DNA from: Sweltsa coloradensis
Taxonomy: Eukaryota > Arthropoda > Insecta > Plecoptera > Chloroperlidae
DNA: 64,000 nt
Assembly: GCA_024449915.1 (NCBI GenBank)
Contig: JAMZAV010001725.1
Span: 62,001 to 126,000 of the forward strand
Direction of reading: 5' to 3'
In this document: one piece after another, positions 34,473 to 46,000 of the stretch
Position numbering within the stretch: the stretch's first letter is position 1
Layout: the number at the start of each line of letters is the position of its first letter
Made by a program: the position numbers and the translations under genes
The notes under the pieces: generated by a model
Told to the model about the DNA's origin: nothing
The model's input: only the letters and a program-made list of their open reading frames with translations
Databases searched by the model: none

Positions 34473-34790
34473 GGAGTTTATTGTAAACGGTGACTTTGGA
34501 GCCGTCCTAGCAAGACAGCACTATTAATAAATTCATGAGGTTGATTCTGAAATCGCTGCCTTGTCCATGATATCGCGTTGCCATCCGCGAGTGTTTAGCA
34601 ACTATCCAATACCATGATTGCTTACGATATTGCTATTAGAGAATTCAATCTTTGGTTGCGTAATCCGCTCACTCGTAGATTGCGCTCGCGCAATACAGGT
34701 TCGGCTGGTTCTTGATATAACTGCCCTCCCCCACTGAAAATCAGTACATAACTGAGTGAGGTAGACTCCGAAAATACAAATCTATTTATA
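34473..34790 (+). repeat. Interspersed SINE-like repeat, copy in the indel-rich block
   Basis: Contains GGTGACTTTGGAGCCGTCCT and ends toward AATCTATTTATATAC. It is the reverse orientation of the copies at 16188 and 55604. The corresponding place in CTL3 (near 31830) has no such insert. Confidence 0.6.
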
Positions 34791-35843
34791 TACTTCATTA
34801 TAATCGATAATAATTGACAATCATCCAACCACACATTAACAATTCACCATGTATTCTATTTTATTGCAAAAAACCCTATGAGAATGCAAAAATCACACAT
34901 ATGCAAAAGTAATCCTTTGATACATTTAGAGTCTGAAATAGAAAAATCGAACAAGTGTCTTGAAAATACGTTTAATTTGTTTTTGTCACTATAATTTAAC
35001 TTATTATGAATTTAGATTCTTATCTTATTGATTTATCTTATAAGATTGCATGGTACCAATGTATTACTGACTAAACGCGAGTTTATGGCCCACCGTATTA
35101 CATATCCTTAAAACACATAAAAGCAATATATATTAAAATTATTTAAAGATAATTTGTGACTACTTTACAAATTGATATAGTATCAATGATTTTATTCAGA
35201 CGAGGCGAGCCGGAACCATATTAATGGTCTCCATTAACTCGAACGCAGCTACTTCTGCTGCAATCTATCGGGTCGATACGTCGAAACAGCGCCCGAAATT
35301 AGCTTAAATAGATTTAGCGGCATGACATTTTAAACAGACATCTGGTACGAGTTTACTGAGAACGGCTAACAAAATCAGCTAGATACGTTGCCATTTAAAC
35401 CAACTAGAAATAATAAATTATTATTAATAATAAATACTTGGCTGTGAGTGTTTTGGAATTTGTTAAACGACATTGGTTTTGTTTTTGACCCCAAAAATAT
35501 GACTGTTGTTATTTATACTGTCCCCCGTTTTTTAAAATTAGTACCTGAGCTGTAATCGAATTATTTAACGCTTACAAGATTATACCCATAATAGAGCCCA
35601 TGGAGATTGAATAAACCTTGCTATCTTTACTAGTATTTTGACTGACTAGTTATATACCATTTGGTATCTGTACACAGATGATAAGACTACAATGGTTTTT
35701 TATGCATTTTCAAACATGCTATTAATCATATTTAAAATACTAAAACAGAAATTACAAAATCTACTCCTGAACAGACGTTCTCTGAACTACGCGCCCGATA
35801 TTCCCCACATTTCGCGGTTTAAGGGCGCCCTTAAGCCAACTAG

Positions 35844-36184
35844 ACTAGGAAAACGCCTAAAGTTGTTAGTATTAGACGATCGTGAGCGAGTCATGTCGTT
35901 AGAGTCACCCGGGAACAACTGCCCATACAAGCATGACTTGATAATATAAGATAACGCAAATCAATAAGGGTTTTAAGTTTAAGTGTCAAGAGCGCCGTCA
36001 ACTATTAAGGCCATAATGCGCGCTCACTCTAGCCTCCTAGATAAGGCTCATAGGAGGAAAGACCAACGCCTGCTCTAGATCAGACCTTAGCGTATATAGC
36101 CGGGCGAGAACAACTGGAGATGAGAACTCAAAACATGGCTCAACTCACTCGTATAACTACAACGACTTTAGCGTTTACCTAGTG
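35844..36184. repeat. Foldback with two Helentron-like 3' ends, indel-rich copy
   Basis: Begins ACTAGGAAAACGCCTAAAG and ends CGACTTTAGCGTTTACCTAGT-like sequence, with GAGCGAGTCATG mirrored by CATGGCTCAACTCACTCG. Same design as 19501-19678. Confidence 0.6.
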
Positions 36185-36386
36185 TAAATAAATGCCCCCC
36201 ACAGATGAGCCTTGAACCCGTCCTTGAGCTTTCTCCCTGCTAGGATTCAGTCTCTGGCCAGCCTAGCCAACGAAAGAACAGAAGACTGTATAGCTTGGTG
36301 TTAGTACACTCAGTGGTGGGTTAAACGAACTACCTAACCAATGTGCGAGCTGTCACAAATCTCAGCATTCATTATGCCGATTGTAG

Positions 36387-39300
36387 TTTGTCAGCAAAGC
36401 ATGAGATAGCATGCGGGGAAGAAGAAATAACCCATGCACCAACAGAAAAGTATGGACCATTCTTAATTTGGTAGTACTTGTATCCTTTATCACTCATTTA
36501 TTGGACTATAACTTGAATAATAGAAACAGGTTACGTGTCTTCGTATATTCGTATTATATATTATATCTAGTTGCCCAGTTAGGGAACACCGCACATAACC
36601 AAGCCGCAGGTGCGACCTAACACATCGCGGCCACCTTCTAAGCAAGCAGAGTTGGGGAGATTTCAAAGCGTCACCATGCATCTTGAAACTTTATCGGCAA
36701 CTTTAAATTATACAAACTATCCAACATCAGAGAGCATTTAGAGTACAAGACACACAAGACAAATTTGGTCGGTGTACGAATTTATCCTTCATATTCTAAA
36801 AAATGCACTTGCGAAACATGCTCAAAATCAATTAAATGATGTAGTCACTCACGCCGGCTACTACTGGCCATACTAACGATTTGTCAGTTTCAACTGGCCA
36901 GCGCATCTCTGGCCACAGGCAGGTTAGGAATACAACGTTGATATTATACATGAATATAAGGTTATAGTAAAGTAGTGCCATTGGAAAAAAAAGTCGAAAA
37001 AATTTGCTGGGAGGCTTCCAAATAAGTAAGGGTTTTAATGTAAGCCTTTTACAAGCATATAATCAACCAGTATCAATAGTTACTTGACAATGATCACCTT
37101 CAATGTGCTTACAAAAAACAAGCTCTTGCGACACCACCAGATATCTGTACATTCTATTGTTAATGTAATACATAGCAATTACAAAAATAATTAATTAAAT
37201 AAAACCACCCCCAAAAATTAATTTTAACAATTAATTGCATGGACTAAAAAGTAATCTCCCCAGCTCATTTTCCACCCCCTAAACTAGTAAAAATACCTGC
37301 CAAACCTTACACAATCAAAGCAATGAAACTAAAAGAAATGTCAAGCTTATGCTACCCTACTCTACATTGCTTCGAATTTAATACATAAATACTTCTGCCC
37401 TCGCGCTTGACTGCCAACCTTGCCATAAGATTTTTGGTAAAATAAATTTTCAGGAACTTTATACATTACTAAAACAACTTAGTTCGCAAATAAATTTTGC
37501 CACGCCCTTCTGCACACAAGATTAGTCACAGGGCAAAGTGAATTATGTCATTTAAAAGGGTATTAACAGCCTACTCTCAAAAAATATATTTTCATTCAGG
37601 CACTTAAAACTAGTAAATGATATTAAGCAATAACAGCAAAAATATTGCGGCCACATTGACATCCTACAAAAAATTGTCAAACATGGCAATTTATTCGAGC
37701 TAAGCCGTACCCTATCGGCAAAAAATACCTCATAAGAAATGAACATAGGGGACGACTTATGCCTCCGGTGACCTTCTCATGGGGATTTTGCCAGCCACCA
37801 AAATATTGGCCATGAATATGACCGTAATCTACAGCTTTCTAGTCAAATTACTCTATATTTTGTTTCGTACTAATTTGGGGCAGTTATTGTCAACATATAG
37901 TCCCGGATAACCAAGATGCGGGTGTGCATCTTGACATCGCATATTTTTGCGTGTTGAGGCCGGGAGCTAATATTTGGGCACAGTTTTTTTCCAAGAAAAT
38001 GTTAAAAAATGGGCATATTTCAGATTCGGTACTTGCCTCTTTCGCTATATACCTATGTAGACTCTAAATCAAAAGCAGCTTCGAAGCCGATTAAGAAATT
38101 TCCAAATAACACTAATTCGCAATTTTTTGCGATCAAAAAATTGAAAAATCATGTTAACATCACAGTCTACATGCCAATTAATTTTAAACTGTCCATAAAA
38201 AGTCTAGCCCCTTCTTATTCTTCCCACAGTCCACTGCCCACCGCCCACTACCCCATTACCACAACAAATTAGATAATGGATTTTATGATACGATAAACTG
38301 TTTATTGTGTATTAAAGTTCTGTTTTAGAAAAACACTAAAAAGTGTTGAAATAATACATTATATTAAAATTATACAAGCAACCTGCTAACCAGGTCCAAA
38401 TCATATGTCCTCATATTACTAATCATCTACAAATCTCTAAAACTAGTTAATGTGACACTTATATTATAGTACGAAATAATCTGAGTACCTGTTAATAGCA
38501 TTGTATGTATGTTTTCTAAAATTAAACAGAAATAATTTTACATCGAACAACTATATACGTACTATATTATGATAAAAATACAACTGGCACTGCATATAAG
38601 AATCTCCTGAAGTTTAGTATGCCTTTATCCGATGCTATGCATTTTTCAACAGATCCTTAATTTTTAAGAATTTTATATTCGTGTGAAATTTGAGCGCCCA
38701 ATCAAAAGATTATTCCTTATGAAACAATCAATTTTCACGAAATTTCGTTTAACGATTTTTATAAACTTTCTTTCGATACAACTAACACCTATGTGCTTTA
38801 TCCGATTGTAATGATTTTTATACAGACCCTTATTAATCTTAAATGAATAAATTAAATTCGTGCCTGTCGAATATTTGAGCGCAATCAAAAAAATTAAATT
38901 TCTCATAAAATTTAAATTTCCTCTTTTTTTTTTTTTAAATTCTTCGGACGCTACGTAATAAAAGTCATACATACTTAAATCATCCGATTGTAATAATTTT
39001 TACATCCTCCTTAACTTTCATTCATTCTTTAGGAATAGAATAGGATGATAGGGATTGGAAATTCCGTCGTCATCGATAATATTTCTTATGAAAATCGCCA
39101 ATTATACGTTTTCGTTTAAACAATTACGCCTCATCCAACAACGCCGCCCTCCCCCCCCCCGCCCAAGCGTTTGCGACGGCTTACCTAGATCATTAAAAGC
39201 ACACCACTAACTCATACTTAGATCAACTTTCAGTAACACAGGCGTATGCCAATCATGCAACCATCCGGCATTTGAAAGCCGCCCTAGATTTTACTCACGT

Positions 39301-39659
39301 ACTGTCGTCGCCGTTCCTTCCCCCATAACTGGTACCAGAATATTCATCCCATAAGCAAACAAATCACACTAAGCCCATAGTATAGCGCTTAGCTATGCCC
39401 CCCCCCGCCCCAAATTTAAGCTATTACAACTAACGAAAAAAATATAGAGCGCTAAAAGATTTCCCCCCAGCAACTCGCGTAAATAATATAATAATAGTAA
39501 CAAATTCAAGGTTGTAAGTCAACATTCCTAATTATATGGAAGAGAGTAAAATATGATTTATACTAATCAAGTTATCAACAACGCAGGAACTACTATATAA
39601 GTCGATGAAATAAAACTCTCAAGAGAAAAGCTATAAATAACCACCTTGCACGAAACGAC
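36387..39659. other. Indel-rich intergenic DNA between CTL4 and CTL5 exon 1
   Basis: Segments parallel the clean CTL2-CTL3 spacer (36590-37330 against 27850-28900). A block at 38420-38590 is also found at 46110-46260. From 38600 to about 39195 there are tandem units of about 200 bp with ATCCGATTGTAA, ending in a degraded Helentron-like 3' end (TACCTAGATC). No gene is seen. Confidence 0.5.
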
Positions 39660-39800
39660 CCACATTACTCTCCTACAAAGTTGCCGAAGTTACGCCCCAC
39701 CTCCCCTTCAGATCTGAATCAGCCTCATTTCCCCTAACCACTCCTTACTTAAAGACGCAACTGTCGAGTGTCAGACGTAGAATTCAGGAGTGTTAACAAC
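39660..39800 (+). promoter_or_regulatory. CTL5 promoter, indel-rich copy
   Basis: GAAGTTACGCCCC, ACCTCCCCTTCAG, TTACTTAAAGACGCAACTG and the GTGTCAGACG leader are all recognisable in the right order. Confidence 0.6.
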
Positions 39801-40008
39801 ATGAACTAGCATCGAAAGTGCTCTCGTAGGGCGCAGCTGAGTAGTGAGGTGATTTGCCCATCCTGCGTGGCCTTTTGACTATATGTTCGGTCTGAGCTTA
39901 CACCAAGCAGCAACAATGTTCCATCAATAACGACACTGCAATTACAAATTCTCGCCTAGAAGCAGCGCGTCGAATACTAAGCCAACAGCGTATACTGGAT
40001 TTCACATG
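39801..40008 (+). CDS. CTL5 exon 1 (signal peptide), indel-rich
   Basis: ATG at 39801 follows the conserved leader. GTTCGGTCTGAGC and ACTGGATTTCACA identify the exon. About 43 extra bases are scattered in it. Confidence 0.6.
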
Positions 40009-43000
40009 GCTAACTAATAACATGCCTATCTAACCTTACGAAGAATTCAAGTGAATACCCAGAGAAAAATTGTAGGTGATTATTCTTTCTATAAAGTCTA
40101 TATTGCAATCAGGTTAAATTCCTTGAAAATAAGGAAGACTTCGCCCAAACGCCTTTTTCAGGCGCCATGCTATGTGGATGAGCGTAATTGATGCATGCAT
40201 GCGCGATTTTCTGCTTGTTCTTGTGGTGTGAATAAAACATTACTAGTCGTTTTTTTTTAAATTAAATTATAAAATCTCCCAAAAAATGACTTAAATTAAA
40301 AAATTTAGGCTATTCGATCGCGTTTTCTATTTCCAAATATATGTTATAGTCAAAATATAGTGATATGGCTTTGAAACCTGGGCCTATTTTAGAAAATCAA
40401 AATATATTCTTGTTTAAATTTTTCTGAATCCGGTACACGACCATAACACCGATTTGTACCGCCCCAAAAAAAATCGCAGGAAAGACAATCTACGCTATAA
40501 AAAAAAATCTTTTTACTCATCAGTCAGCCTATATGAAAACAGTTAAAAATTAATGTCACAAAAACACAACACTCTATGTTGAATGATGATGCCCTTGACG
40601 GAATTTGAAATCTTAAATTATTCTTGAGATGGCTATCATTGCGACCGTGCATACCGGATGCAGAAAAAATTAATGAAAAAAATAGTTAATTACGATTTTC
40701 TTTATAAAATAGCCAGGTTTCAAAGCCATTAACTATGTTTTGAACTTGGTAGCATATCTTAGCCCGAAATATGAAACAAAAACGCGTCGAATAGCCTTAA
40801 TTAAATCGTAAAAAAAATACAAAAAAATCGAAAAATTCAATTTCATAAGAAATAATTATTCTCGATTGCCGCGCTCAAAATTTCACACGATTATACTAAA
40901 AGTTCATAAATTAACGCGTTCTTGCTGAAAAAATCATTACAATAGGATAAATAGCATGTAAGGCGTGTTATAGTCAGAAGTTTTAAAAAAGAGAAACGTA
41001 AATTTCGATATTATGAGAAATAATTTTCTCAAATGCCCGCCTTAAATTTACACGAAAATTTTTCTTAATCCATAAAATAAAGGTTCTGTAGAAAAAATAC
41101 AGTAATCAATAAAAGCTATATAGGTGTTATAAGTCGCAAGAATTTTTTTTTTTTAATCCCGACACAAAAAATTCGTAAATTCGAGATATTTACATGCAGA
41201 AATAATTTTCGATTCTCGACCTCAAACACGTTGGCAGATTCTAAATTGAAAGATTACGAAGGCGTCCATAAAATTGGATCGCAATTGGAGTATCGGTTTA
41301 GCCGGAATCGTGTTAAAACAAACACACAAAAATACAGAAAAAAAAAGAAAAAGAAAGAAAATAAACACATTCCGCGGGGGAGGTCCCTTTTGTTCTCCAG
41401 TGTAGTGAATAGCCGAATCTTCGCTTTCAGCTCGCTACGCTCAATCCAATAATAATTTCCGGACATGGGACGACCTTGACGCATCTCCTTAACTCCGGCG
41501 GGTGTTGGCGGCGGCGAGGGGGGGGGACGGCTGCATCTGCAGGGTGCTGTGGGGTTCCGAGCAAACCCAACCACAGCGCCGCAGTATAAAAATTTTATTT
41601 CATGTTTTTTAGAGTGATTTCTGATCGTTTAAAAAAAAATACGGGACTGAATGCAACACCGAAATACTATAGGCGTGTAGTGCAAAAACCAGAAAATCTT
41701 TTTCCAAAAAAGAAGTGGGCGGACGAGTCCGCCCGCGTCCGCGTCTTTTGAAAATTTCCCAACTGGACAACAGCTACTCTTTACTTGATTTAATTTTGAA
41801 TTACATTTTAATAATACTTTAGAAACTCTATTGGTAAAACAGAATAGGTATTTTTTTTATGATAATTGCACTTGTATGATTTTTTTACTTTGTATGTTAG
41901 TTTGCCTACTTTTGTACAAATAGGCGACGTTAATCTTGATTAAATTTGAGTCAAGCTTAGAAATTATTACTAAGAACTGCCACTGTTTTGGGTACAATCG
42001 CAAATATATTTTTACACGCTTCCTTGAATTGTGTATGTATATTAGACATGTTCTACTGTACATCATTGCTGTTTTCTGTGCCATCAGCTATTCTTATCAC
42101 TATCATACCAATTCTTCTTTCTTCTATATGACATCTTTCTATGTACCTGTATAACTATTTGTTTTGTACATTTTTAATTTAATCTAGTTGGGCCTATTAT
42201 TATTTTGCAATCACTCTACTTAAACATAAACACTGTCTTTATTATTATCTACTATAGACTATTAACTTTCTCTGAAATGAGTTTACTTGTACACTGTACA
42301 CGTCTAAGTGAATAAAAATATATTTCTATTTATTATAGACATATTTTGCCATAGATGTCCAACATTTTTATTACTTTCTTCAATTTTTGTCGATTTCTTT
42401 CAGTATTTCTTCTTCCGAGACTGGATAAAAGTCTTCTCAGATAATGTTACAACTTTTAAAACTTTGCAGAGTCCTAATTCTTCTTCCTTGACTATTACTT
42501 AAACCGTAAACAAAACGAACAAGCCCCGAATGCTGTGAATTGTTCCTTGATGCGTGATCGCTCTATGAGGCGAAAATATGGACAGTGAAGGAGGCGAAGT
42601 TTTATTCGCTATTTTATCCTGACCAGGTAGTAGAACAATAGTATGCCACAATGGCTGACAGAAAGCTGATAAAAACATGGACTGTACAGTTGGTTATTTT
42701 TGTATTACTTTAAATATTAATCGTAAGCGTCAACACTAGAAGTATTATTTCTAGAAATTTAATTATTTTTATTATTATTATTATTATTATTTTATTTTAT
42801 TATTATTATATTATTATTATTATTATTATTATTATTCTATTATTTTATTCGAAATTGTAAACCTAATCGTTATACTAAGCTGCACAACTCCATAGAAAAG
42901 TAGCAAAACGGGCCATAAGGCCCAGTCACAATTGTGTCATACTTACTATGGCCTAAAGTTATACCTATTAAAACACATACAAAAATACAATAAAATAAAT

Positions 43001-46000
43001 TAACAAAATATTATAAAAAGGTGAAAGAAAGGGGGAACATGATAGTATGGGTACATATCATCATGAAATGAGTTAGTAAAAGTGTGATTAAATGATGGTG
43101 GAACAATTGTAGTGAGGGTTTTGTACAAATGATGGTAAACATAATTGATTTATGACAGTATGTTAAAACTTGCATTAAAAAATGTAAATGCGTGCTCATT
43201 AAGAAATTGAAATTAGTGCCTAATATCAATATTGAAATGTCTGAAGTCTTCACGTCAAGCCGGTAGAGTGTCCAAACGATGCAGAAACGACAGTAGAATC
43301 CGTTTTGGTTATGATGAAGTTCGTGCACCGAGGAGGATGATCAAGTACTGGGTTTATGTCGACGAGGTTTTATTGTCTAGAGTGATGCGATGAACTGATT
43401 TCAAATCTGCAGAACATTGATTTGTTGTCGAAGGAACTTTACATCTGTTATTTGCAGAAATTCTCAAGGAAGGAAGGTCGCAAGGCATGTTAGCCCTGCG
43501 TTGACTGTCTGAATAAAAACTGATTTTGTGTAAAATAGCCTCGTGGCACGGTTTTTGAATTGCCCTCAAGCTTCGCTTAAAGTAGCTCTTGAAGTCGGAT
43601 GCCAACAGGGGATACCATAAGTGATGATAGGCCCAATATCAGCGTAAATATATGCCCCCCCCCCCCCCCATGTGTCCGGATTGTACGAGGTTTGAGCCTT
43701 TAAGTTCTTGGTCAAAAAATCCAAGTCATTTTGGAGCATATTTCTACTTAGTCAGTGTGTAAATTCCACTTTAGATCATTTGTTAAAGGAATTCCAAGCA
43801 ATTTTATCGAATCACATTTTGGGATAATTTTGCCTTGAAGTGAGTACACATGTCTTGAAATAAATTTTTGATCTAGTAACGTAAAGAATTGAGATTTTAG
43901 AGAGTTCAAGGAACATTTTGTTTATGTGGACCAAGTAAGTATGCTGATCAGGTCATTTTGCAAACTTTCGAAATCCAGAATTGATTTCGATGCATAAACG
44001 TCGAATCATCAGCAAATTTTAGCAAGGTTGAAGAAAACACAATGAGGTAGGTCAAGCATGTAAATATCAAAAAGCAGGGGATCAATTAACGGAACCTTGG
44101 GGAACTTCCAGATGTCACTTTAGTGGAAGGAGAAGAAGAACCACAAATATGACACACTGAGTCCGATCAGTTTAGAACCCCCGATTTAATCCACGGTAGA
44201 GTTTACCTCTATTTGGTAGCCATGCAGTTTTAAAGAGAAGTCTTTCGTGAGGAACCTGATCAAATGCTTTTGCCAGTCAAGAGTATCAATCAACTTCGTT
44301 TTACATCTTTATCTTCAAGCGCGTGAAGCCAGAGTCGTCATTTGACTCGATTGTTCAGAATTGTAACGCATGAGCGCGAGGTAGAAAAGGCCATGTTGAT
44401 TATAGTTTATAAGATCATTGTTTGCAGATGTTCTGGAATCGGCGTGACCGAGTTTCATCATTAATTTGATTGCTATCGGCACGGGTGAGCGATATTAGGG
44501 AGGTAATTGCCAACGTCTATTGAGGCCAACCTTTTAAAACTTCACGACATTTGCTTTTTTCCAGTCATCGGGGAACAGCGCCAGTGGATATTGAAAGTTA
44601 AAAATGAACATAATGACGGTGAAATAGCAACGCGCACTCTTTTAGAATTCTTCCAGGAAGATCGTCAGGTCCTGTGGCAGTACTAGGTCGGCATATGGCT
44701 AAGGAGAGTTCACAAACTTCGTTTACAGATGTGAGAGCGAACACGTATGTCTGCAATATTGGATTGAAAGGAATTGCTGGAACTTCGTCTTTTGTAAAAT
44801 TCTTGAGAAAGATTGGATGAAGGCAAGCAATGTCCTTAGGATCTTGAGTTCCTGACCATCTGCTGAGAAAATCCTTTGGAGCCGTACTGCCCTTACGACT
44901 GTGTATGTATTTCCACAAGCCGTTGTTGGCATTTCCAATATTCCACAGGTATTCACTATGCGCCTTCCGCACGACAGTTTTAAACACGATTTCGAATTAC
45001 TTTGTACTCTTACCAGCGAGCATGCCGCGGCGATTTCTTCCATTCTTGTAAACCTTGTCTCTCGCGTTTTAAAAGAAAATGACTATCTCATTAGTTATCC
45101 ATGGAGACCGGCCTTTAATGTTTAATTGTCACTTTAGGAATAGACTCGTTCAACCACACTGCCCAAAATTCAGATTTCCACTGTACCCAAGCTTCATTAA
45201 TGTTCATAATCTAAAAAATATAACTGGAAGTCGAAGAGGAAAGAGGTCTAGAAAGTTTCTCCCAGTAGCCCTGCTGTAGCAAAATACTTCCGAATTTATG
45301 AATTTGTGAACTTTCTGTCCCATAGCGCCGAATCACAATTTTGAGCTAGTACAGCAAGGTGATCGCTGACTCCAGGAACAACGTTGATAGACGAACATAG
45401 AGATGGATCATTGCATAGAAATAGATCTTATATCGATCTATCTATCTAATGGGGAAGGTCAATAATTCCTACTCTATTTTTTAACGGCTGGACAAAATAT
45501 GATTAAGTTTACAAATAAGTTATTTTCCGGTGGCACAAAGTAATTCGAAGATCTTATAAGAGGCTGGTGAAACTGGCTTTGAAAATTTTGTAAAGCAGAA
45601 TCTTAATATTCTGTCTCAGTAGCAGATTACAATCGTCAGGTAGTTCATTTTGCGGTAATCGCAATCAGCTCCTAATGACATTGACTCTAAATCAAAAATT
45701 TTCGAATCATTTCGAATCAAATTCTAACAAATGTTAAATGTTCAATATTATGTACCCTAATCTGGTACCTTAAAAATGTCTACAATTTAGAATCAATTTT
45801 TTTTAAAATTATTATTCGTTGATCATCACAGTATGTACACAATCATTAGGAATATCACAACGAGCATGGCCCTTAAACACAGAATTGTGTGTGATATTCC
45901 CCAATAGAAAATATAATGAAATTGATATTAAAGTAGGTAATTAAAATTAACATTTATGTAGCAAGTTTAAACAAAAATGGATAATCAAAAACTATATAAA

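Larger units (their letters stand above)
32928..36386 (+). pseudogene. CTL4: C-type lectin exons 2-4, reading frames destroyed by indels
   Basis: Three recognisable exons in the right order: exon 2 about 32928-33092, exon 3 about 33957-34294, exon 4 about 36205-36386. Introns between exons 2 and 3 match those of CTL3 closely. Exon 4 resembles the CTL1/CTL6 type (CCAGCCTAGCCAACGAAAG in the ligand-loop region, ending at a TTGTAG). No exon 1 precedes it. The damage looks technical (see the indel-rich block), so calling it a true pseudogene is unsafe; it may be an intact gene badly sequenced. Confidence 0.65.
32412..40080. other. Indel-rich block, probably unpolished long-read sequence
   Basis: All four lectin exons in this block are inflated by scattered 1-3 base insertions: exon 2 is about 165 nt (139 elsewhere), exon 3 about 338 (294), exon 4 about 182 (152) and exon 1 about 208 (165). 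Inflation is also spread through intronic sequence, yet runs such as 34892-34983 are nearly identical to the clean copy at 31903-31994. The mixture of perfect runs and insertion bursts looks like raw single-molecule reads. The right-hand limit is uncertain (40.1 to 41.5 kb). Confidence 0.75.
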
